Of a DNA stretch of 64,000 nucleotides, positions 58,801-64,000 are shown in pieces. Origin of the DNA: Rotaria macrura. Lineage: Eukaryota; Rotifera; Eurotatoria; Philodinida; Philodinidae. The translations under genes were made by a program, and so were the position numbers. How positions within the stretch are numbered: position 1 is the first letter of the stretch; each line of letters starts with the position of its first letter. Below the pieces are notes generated by a model, which saw only the letters and a list, made by a program, of their open reading frames with translations, did no database searches and was not told the DNA's origin. The stretch covers positions 62,001 to 126,000 of the forward strand of contig OENT01000366.1 in the NCBI GenBank assembly GCA_900239685.1, read 5' to 3'.

Positions 58801-60857
58801 TTGAAAGAGTAAAAGCTTTTCCTTGCAGGGTATCCTATTAAAAATATATTAGATAAACCAATTATTTATACGAAAATCGTACTAGAATCAAATCCTGATG
58901 ATTAACCTCAGTACGTGCTTCACAGAAGAAATGACATGAACAATTAAGAAAATATTGGGACATTCGAATGATGAGTGAGGTGTGAATGAGGTTGGATAGC
59001 GGATCTTATGAATCTTGATAGAAACTATATATCCCCTGATCCATGAAGATTCACCTTCTTTCTACGGCATTGGATATGGTCGTGTGAGCATAATTCAGTG
59101 AATCAAACGAAATTAAGTGTGAACGAATATAGCTGTACTTCTTTATCGTCTATGAAAGGTATTTTTTAATTTTAAAGTTTTACAGGCAAATCCCAAACGC
59201 TGAAACTGAGTGAATCTTCCATTTCCATTTCGCCATTAAGGTTTTTAGCTATTTTTATATTTTCTCATCGAGTTCTTTTGAAATTCTCTTGCTTTTAAAT
59301 TTTATGAATCCAAAAATGATTGCAAAAATTCTCGCCATAATCTAAGAGCGCAGAAAATTGTTTCAACCTTATTGAACTATCGTGCAGCATTCATATGAAA
59401 TACATGAACTTCTAGGACAAGAATTTCATGCGTTTTGGATATAACTTTAGATAAACATCGAGAACTTTTTCATAAATTAAGTTCTTGAATTTCTTATTCT
59501 TTGAATCAAGTGCGTATAACAAACCTCTATATTGAGTTTGCTTATTTAAATATTTTGATTCGTTACTCATTATGTATGCTACAGTTTATTATTTGCTTTA
59601 GGCAAAGAATCTAAATCAAGCGATGATGAAAATGTTACTATTATAATTAGTTTTTATTGGGAAAGGGTCATAAACTATTGACCAACATAGATATAATCGA
59701 AGATGGATAATTAGATAATACGAATTGGTTGTTCGTTTGTGATAAGACTGTTGTGTGAACATCTTTCATATTCGAATGGTTACATATACTTGTTCTACTT
59801 CTATAGTGACAGAAGTTTTTAGTTACTACAAGATATGTTATAAACGATTACATACTGACATTTTATTTGTAGTTGATTCTTACAAAATCAACACTTTAAG
59901 GGGTGCATTGATAGGAAGAATAATCACCTCAAATACTCAGACCATGTGATGCGTTATAAGATTCTTCACGAAATTCGCTTGATTTTCAGCACGAGGGAAT
60001 TTCCCAGAAAGCCAAATTGAATTTTCCGAAATCATATTTTACTTTCCCCGAAACAAGTGAGTTTCCGAAAATGGAAACCGATTACATAACATAATTGATT
60101 TCTGGAAACGCATAAATCTAGAGAAACGTAAAATAAGTTTCTAAAATCTGTCGACTTCGGGAAAATAAAAAAATAGAAAACAAGAACCCGATGAATTTCA
60201 GGTTAAGGAAAATGAAACCAATAAGCACTACCCACTGATAAAAGCAGACTTACGGAAATAGTGAATAACGTCCCCCCTCCCCCCGCACCTAAACACACAC
60301 TCCCAATAGAATACAACTTCCTAGATAGCATCCGCTTTCCAAAACTTTCTGACCGATATAAAACACATTAATGCAAAGGGGAAAAGCTGATTCTTTGATC
60401 GTCAGGATTGTCAATGATCCCAAAAGATTGTCAATGATTGGTGCGTTTGCTATAAGTTTTTCTCCCTTGCTTTATTGCCACTCGATAACTGAGTTTTCAT
60501 CCCCAAGCCAAACTTCCAAAGAATATAAACAACTCTCTCAAAAAGTACCTGCCTAAAGCGAGCTCAAATAAACGGGGACAGCATAGAGAACAATGCTGAA
60601 AAAATCTTTCACCCTTACATTTCCTATTTGAAATTCTTTTATATGAATGAAACCCAATCTACCGAAACAGTCACATCACTTGGTCCATTTTCAATGTCGA
60701 CTGTAGCATATTCTTTCGTTACAGTAAAACGAGCAAAGCAAACTCCTAAGTAGGGTGACGAAGCGCTGATATTATTGGATACCAGAGTACCAAGAAACAA
60801 CACAACATGCCAAGCGTCGGTTCCAGGAAGGAGCGACACATTCCAAAAACGGACACA

Positions 60858-61388
60858 TACACCCAAAAAAATATAGGCTTTTTGCCAAACCCCTGGAAAA
60901 GGTTTGGTAGATTTGAATAAGCTTGCAAACGCATTCAAATGTTCAAAGAAAAGATTTTTTAATTCTACGAAACCTTGAAAGGTTCTTCCCTTGGGCACAC
61001 GGGATGAACCTTTTTCCTGCGAAACCTTTTTTAAGTTTCGTAGAGCAAAAGAAAACTTTGTAGAAAAAAGACGAAACCTTTAAGGTTTCGTATGAAATTC
61101 TAACGACTTCTTACTGAACACTAATGTTTTCGCACTAAACCAGCAGAATTAATACGGAACCTGAAAGGTTCCGTATATTTTTTACAAAACCTTTTTTTTT
61201 GCTCTACGGAACTTAAAAAAGGTTTCACAAGAAAAAGGTTCTTCCCGTGTGCCCAGGTGAAGAACCTTTTAAGGTTTCGTAGAATTGAAAAATCGTTTTT
61301 TGAACATTTGAATGCGTTTGCAAGCTTATTCGAATACACCAAACCTTTTTCAGGGGTTCGGTAAAAAACCTATTTTTTTAGAGTGTAC
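60858..61388. mobile_element. Large fold-back element, about 530 bp
   Basis: The outer ends are inverted (TACACCCAAAAAAATA on the left; TATTTTTTTAGAGTGTA on the right). Long internal arms are also inverted: AAACCCCTGGAAAAGGTTTGG, AAGCTTGCAAACGCATTCAAATG, TTCTACGAAACCTT and GGTTCTTCCC blocks have reverse-complement partners on the right. Between them lie smaller hairpins (GAAACCTTTAAGGTTTC, GGAACCTGAAAGGTTCC). It may form one long stem with cruciform branches. No transposase. The overlapping open frames on the minus strand are by-products. Confidence 0.8.
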
Positions 61389-62825
61389 GTAAACACACGT
61401 ACGTTAAAGCATAACAAGTGCGATTTTCACGAATGGTGGACGCACAAAAGCAACAGCACACCATTTGTGGATACTTCGGAAGGTTCTCATCAATCTACCG
61501 TAGTGCTGGGTGCCACGAATGGAGTTTCTCGTATGAAACAGTATACAAGTTTTCGGTAGAGCTTATCAGTTTTTCAACAGGAAATCTGTTTCTTGAAAGT
61601 AATTTTACTTTGCAGTAACCAAGTCGGCTTTCAGCTAGAAAATCTTTACTGGAAAGACAAGATCGATTTGTCGAAACGAAATTCGGTTGTGAAAACCTGC
61701 GCACACTTTCACTGGAACTTAACAATGGGCATAATAAGGATAGGGGACATTATAGACAGCAATCAGCATAATCGGCCTAATCGTTATAAAGGACATTCAT
61801 ACAGCGGAGTCACTTACAGCACATTTCATTTGAGAGCGGATAAAACGAACTGAGCAGCATTGTATCACTGTTGGTGTAAATTTTCCAATTATACGCATCA
61901 TGCTCGTTAAGCTCATTTTGCCTCTTTCGCAGTAAAGTTCAAGAAATAGTAGTTTTCTGGAATCTAGTAGAACGCCTAAAATTACTCAGATCAGTGTACA
62001 TTGAGATTTCCCATGACCATCTAGTAATATATTCAAATAATTGATGTACACTCTCAGAAAATTGGCAAGGTAAGACTGGGGATCAGCACCAAGAATATAG
62101 AATCTTTTATTATTTTCCTATGAATAGTCGAACGCCAAGTCTTTACAAGTAGCGAATCGATTTCCCTATTCGCGACTCTCCCTTATCTCCCTTAATGAAT
62201 ATCCAGGGAGTCTCCACGAAAAATTCTTGAGAAATCTCTACAATAAGTCCTCGGGGATTTTTTGTACGGACTTCCTGGGGATTCAAAAGGAAGTTTAAAG
62301 ATTTCTATGGAAATTTCTAAGGAATTGATAAGTATTAAACGGGCCTATTGACGTTTTTCACAATCATTTTAACTTTCTGTTGAGTAAGGATCAACCGAAA
62401 GTCCATTTGATACAACAAAACTCATTTGTTTATCACGGCAGATTGTCATACCTAAGGATTACAGCAGTTTCATCTAAGCGGACGACTTACTAATGAAGTG
62501 CTCACTCATGTCAAAATGATGATTTATCACTGAGATTTATTTAGATTGTAGCCGAAATGACTGTTATCTCTTAGACAAAATGAATGTTAAAAATCACAAC
62601 AAATTTCTTTTTGAAATTTTTTTCCTTATATACTCTAATAGGTACAAAAGAAAGCTGTGAATGGATGCATTCTCTACTTCATAAATACCTAGAGAATCTT
62701 CCGATGATTAGTCAGAAAGTTTTTGCTCTTTTCTACTGCTTTAAGATTCAAGAACTCCCCAAAGGTTCTCTAGGAAATCTCCAGTAACACCCTAGGAACT
62801 TTTAATTATTTAGGAGACTGTATAC

Positions 62826-63075
62826 CCAGGTCGAACGAAACGGTTCATATACGGACAGTTTACTTGACCCAGGAATACGGGCCTTAACACCATTAAAATA
62901 GGGCCGTATTTTTACAGTGTACGGCTCCGTATACAGTACTGTTTCTGGGCACAGTAATAAAGGTTCGTATGCTGTGAAATTACGGCCGTATACAGCCCTA
63001 TTTTAATGAAGTTACTGTCCGTATTACTGCGTCAAGTAAACGGTCCGTAACGGATATTCGTTTTGATTGATCTGG
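62826..63075. mobile_element. Inverted-repeat element, about 250 bp
   Basis: The ends begin CCAGGTC on the left and, in reverse complement, CCAGATC on the right. The arms share GTTTACTTGAC, AATACGG, CATTAAAATAGGGC and TACGGCCGTA-like blocks in opposite orientation. It is locally GC-richer than its surroundings. It has no coding capacity and is probably a MITE of unknown family. Confidence 0.75.
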
Positions 63076-64000
63076 ACAATGAGTCGCCGGAGATCTCACA
63101 CTTTTTCTAGGACTACCTGGAAATGCTTTAAAGGATTGTCTGCTAGAATCAATAATTGGAGACTTAATATCAATAAAGAAAAGTGATAAGGATACTTACC
63201 TATTCAATGCGATAATATTAATGCATTCTATGAAGAGAAGAATAATAATCATTTATTCCGCCAACAAAACTACAGATTTCAGTCAAATGCTCTCAGGTAA
63301 ATAGATTATGCTTGTTCCATGGTTACATTTATGTCGAAATTTTTGTATCATTATATAATACACCTATCTATAAACCAGGGGCCAGTTGCTGATAGTCTTT
63401 TTGAAACATTGAACTTGCTAGACGTTTTGTTCTCTGTAGAAGCAAAAATTTTAAAAAGGGCGTAAAGATATCCTACATCTCGGTATAATCGTTTAAAAAA
63501 GCAATTCATATAAGTATAAGATCTATGCTAGAAAAGTTGAAATACTTGTGCGATGAGCTGCTTTCGAGTCTTTTTTTGTTAAAAGCTTCAACAAACCTCT
63601 TGATATAGGGCTGGGATATTTACGAGATCACTTTGACTACAGCTCTAATATATGCTTGAAGTTTCATACCATTTAAACGTTCCCGGAGAAAAATTGATTT
63701 TTAAGGGATGCCGATTGTGGACTCAGAGGCGGGGGAGGGGGGTTCTTAAAAAATGCTAGAAGAAAGTCCGAAATAATTTGAAATCTGAAAAATACCTTAA
63801 AATGATCTCAGAAAAATTTCCGAGGCATAATTGTAATTTCTCATAGGTGTTGATGTAAACTCGCGTTATATTTACATATATGCCATGTTGCCTACGTCTT
63901 CATAAACGAGATTAATCGACAGTACCATCGGTAATTTGACCATAAATTCATTATATAAAGTCGTTTATGGTCTGAAATAGTACCTAGCCAGACAGTATTT

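Larger units (their letters stand above)
53366..64000. other. Gene-poor stretch rich in small transposon remnants
   Basis: No convincing gene. It holds a hAT-type MITE (55617-55815), a large fold-back element (60858-61388) and another inverted-repeat element (62826-63075). A single CAGTGGCGGA at 54884 resembles a hAT terminus but has no partner. Degenerate repeats with GGAAATTT/TTCCGAAA cores occur at about 59985-60200, and with GGGGATT/GGAAATCTCC cores at about 62160-62330 and 62750-63130; these may be old element ends. Confidence 0.5.

Noticed and set aside
60240-60300. C-rich tract as a telomere or G-quadruplex site
   Set aside because: A single short C run with CACACACTCCC is not a telomeric array and shows no repeated unit.
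60639-60998. 119-aa open frame on the minus strand
   Set aside because: It overlaps the fold-back element arm, has no family similarity I recognise and has overlapping open frames on the same strand, as expected of repeat DNA.

Overview
The window looks like nuclear DNA of a small-genome animal. It is strongly AT-rich. Its genes are cut into many exons by GT-AG introns, mostly 45-80 bp, and the gene products are animal types: a cadherin/EGF membrane protein, a membrane-anchored M1 aminopeptidase and an Otu/ALG13-type OTU protein. Intron size, base composition and the many short inverted-repeat elements would fit a bdelloid rotifer (Rotaria/Adineta-like). That is an inference: no rRNA, tRNA, spliced leader or telomere was found to prove it.

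Layout. 1-9.7 kb: no convincing gene, one fold-back element and one assembly gap (poly-G then N). 9.76-10.8 kb: one intron-less orphan gene and a second doubtful ORF, both minus strand. 10.8-18.5 kb: gene-poor, with a nested pair of inverted-repeat elements. 18.5-23.3 kb: a 15-exon Otu/ALG13-like gene (minus), predicted 680 aa, with the OTU catalytic Cys and His replaced. 23.3-25.3 kb: spacer with a possible decayed coding relic. 25.26-51.5 kb: a 27-exon cadherin gene (minus), predicted 2728 aa: signal peptide, about ten cadherin repeats, EGF modules, one membrane span and a roughly 1000-aa cytoplasmic tail with a TQ-motif array. 51.5-64 kb: gene-poor, rich in small non-autonomous transposons.

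The main discovery is inside the cadherin gene. Its second intron is about 14.1 kb and holds, on the opposite strand, a complete 15-exon gene (38260-51080). That gene joins three full-length M1 aminopeptidase units in one predicted 2779-aa type II membrane protein. Each unit keeps GAMEN, HExxH-x18-E and the catalytic Tyr. The exon models were built by hand. Both large reading frames, and the OTU frame, close exactly across every splice phase. That internal check supports the models, but they have no transcript support here.

How the genes relate: cadherin and aminopeptidase are both predicted cell-surface proteins, transcribed antisense to each other, so interference or co-regulation is possible. 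The Otu-like protein has a proline-rich low-complexity tail and is probably a scaffold or RNA-associated factor; no link to its neighbours can be shown.
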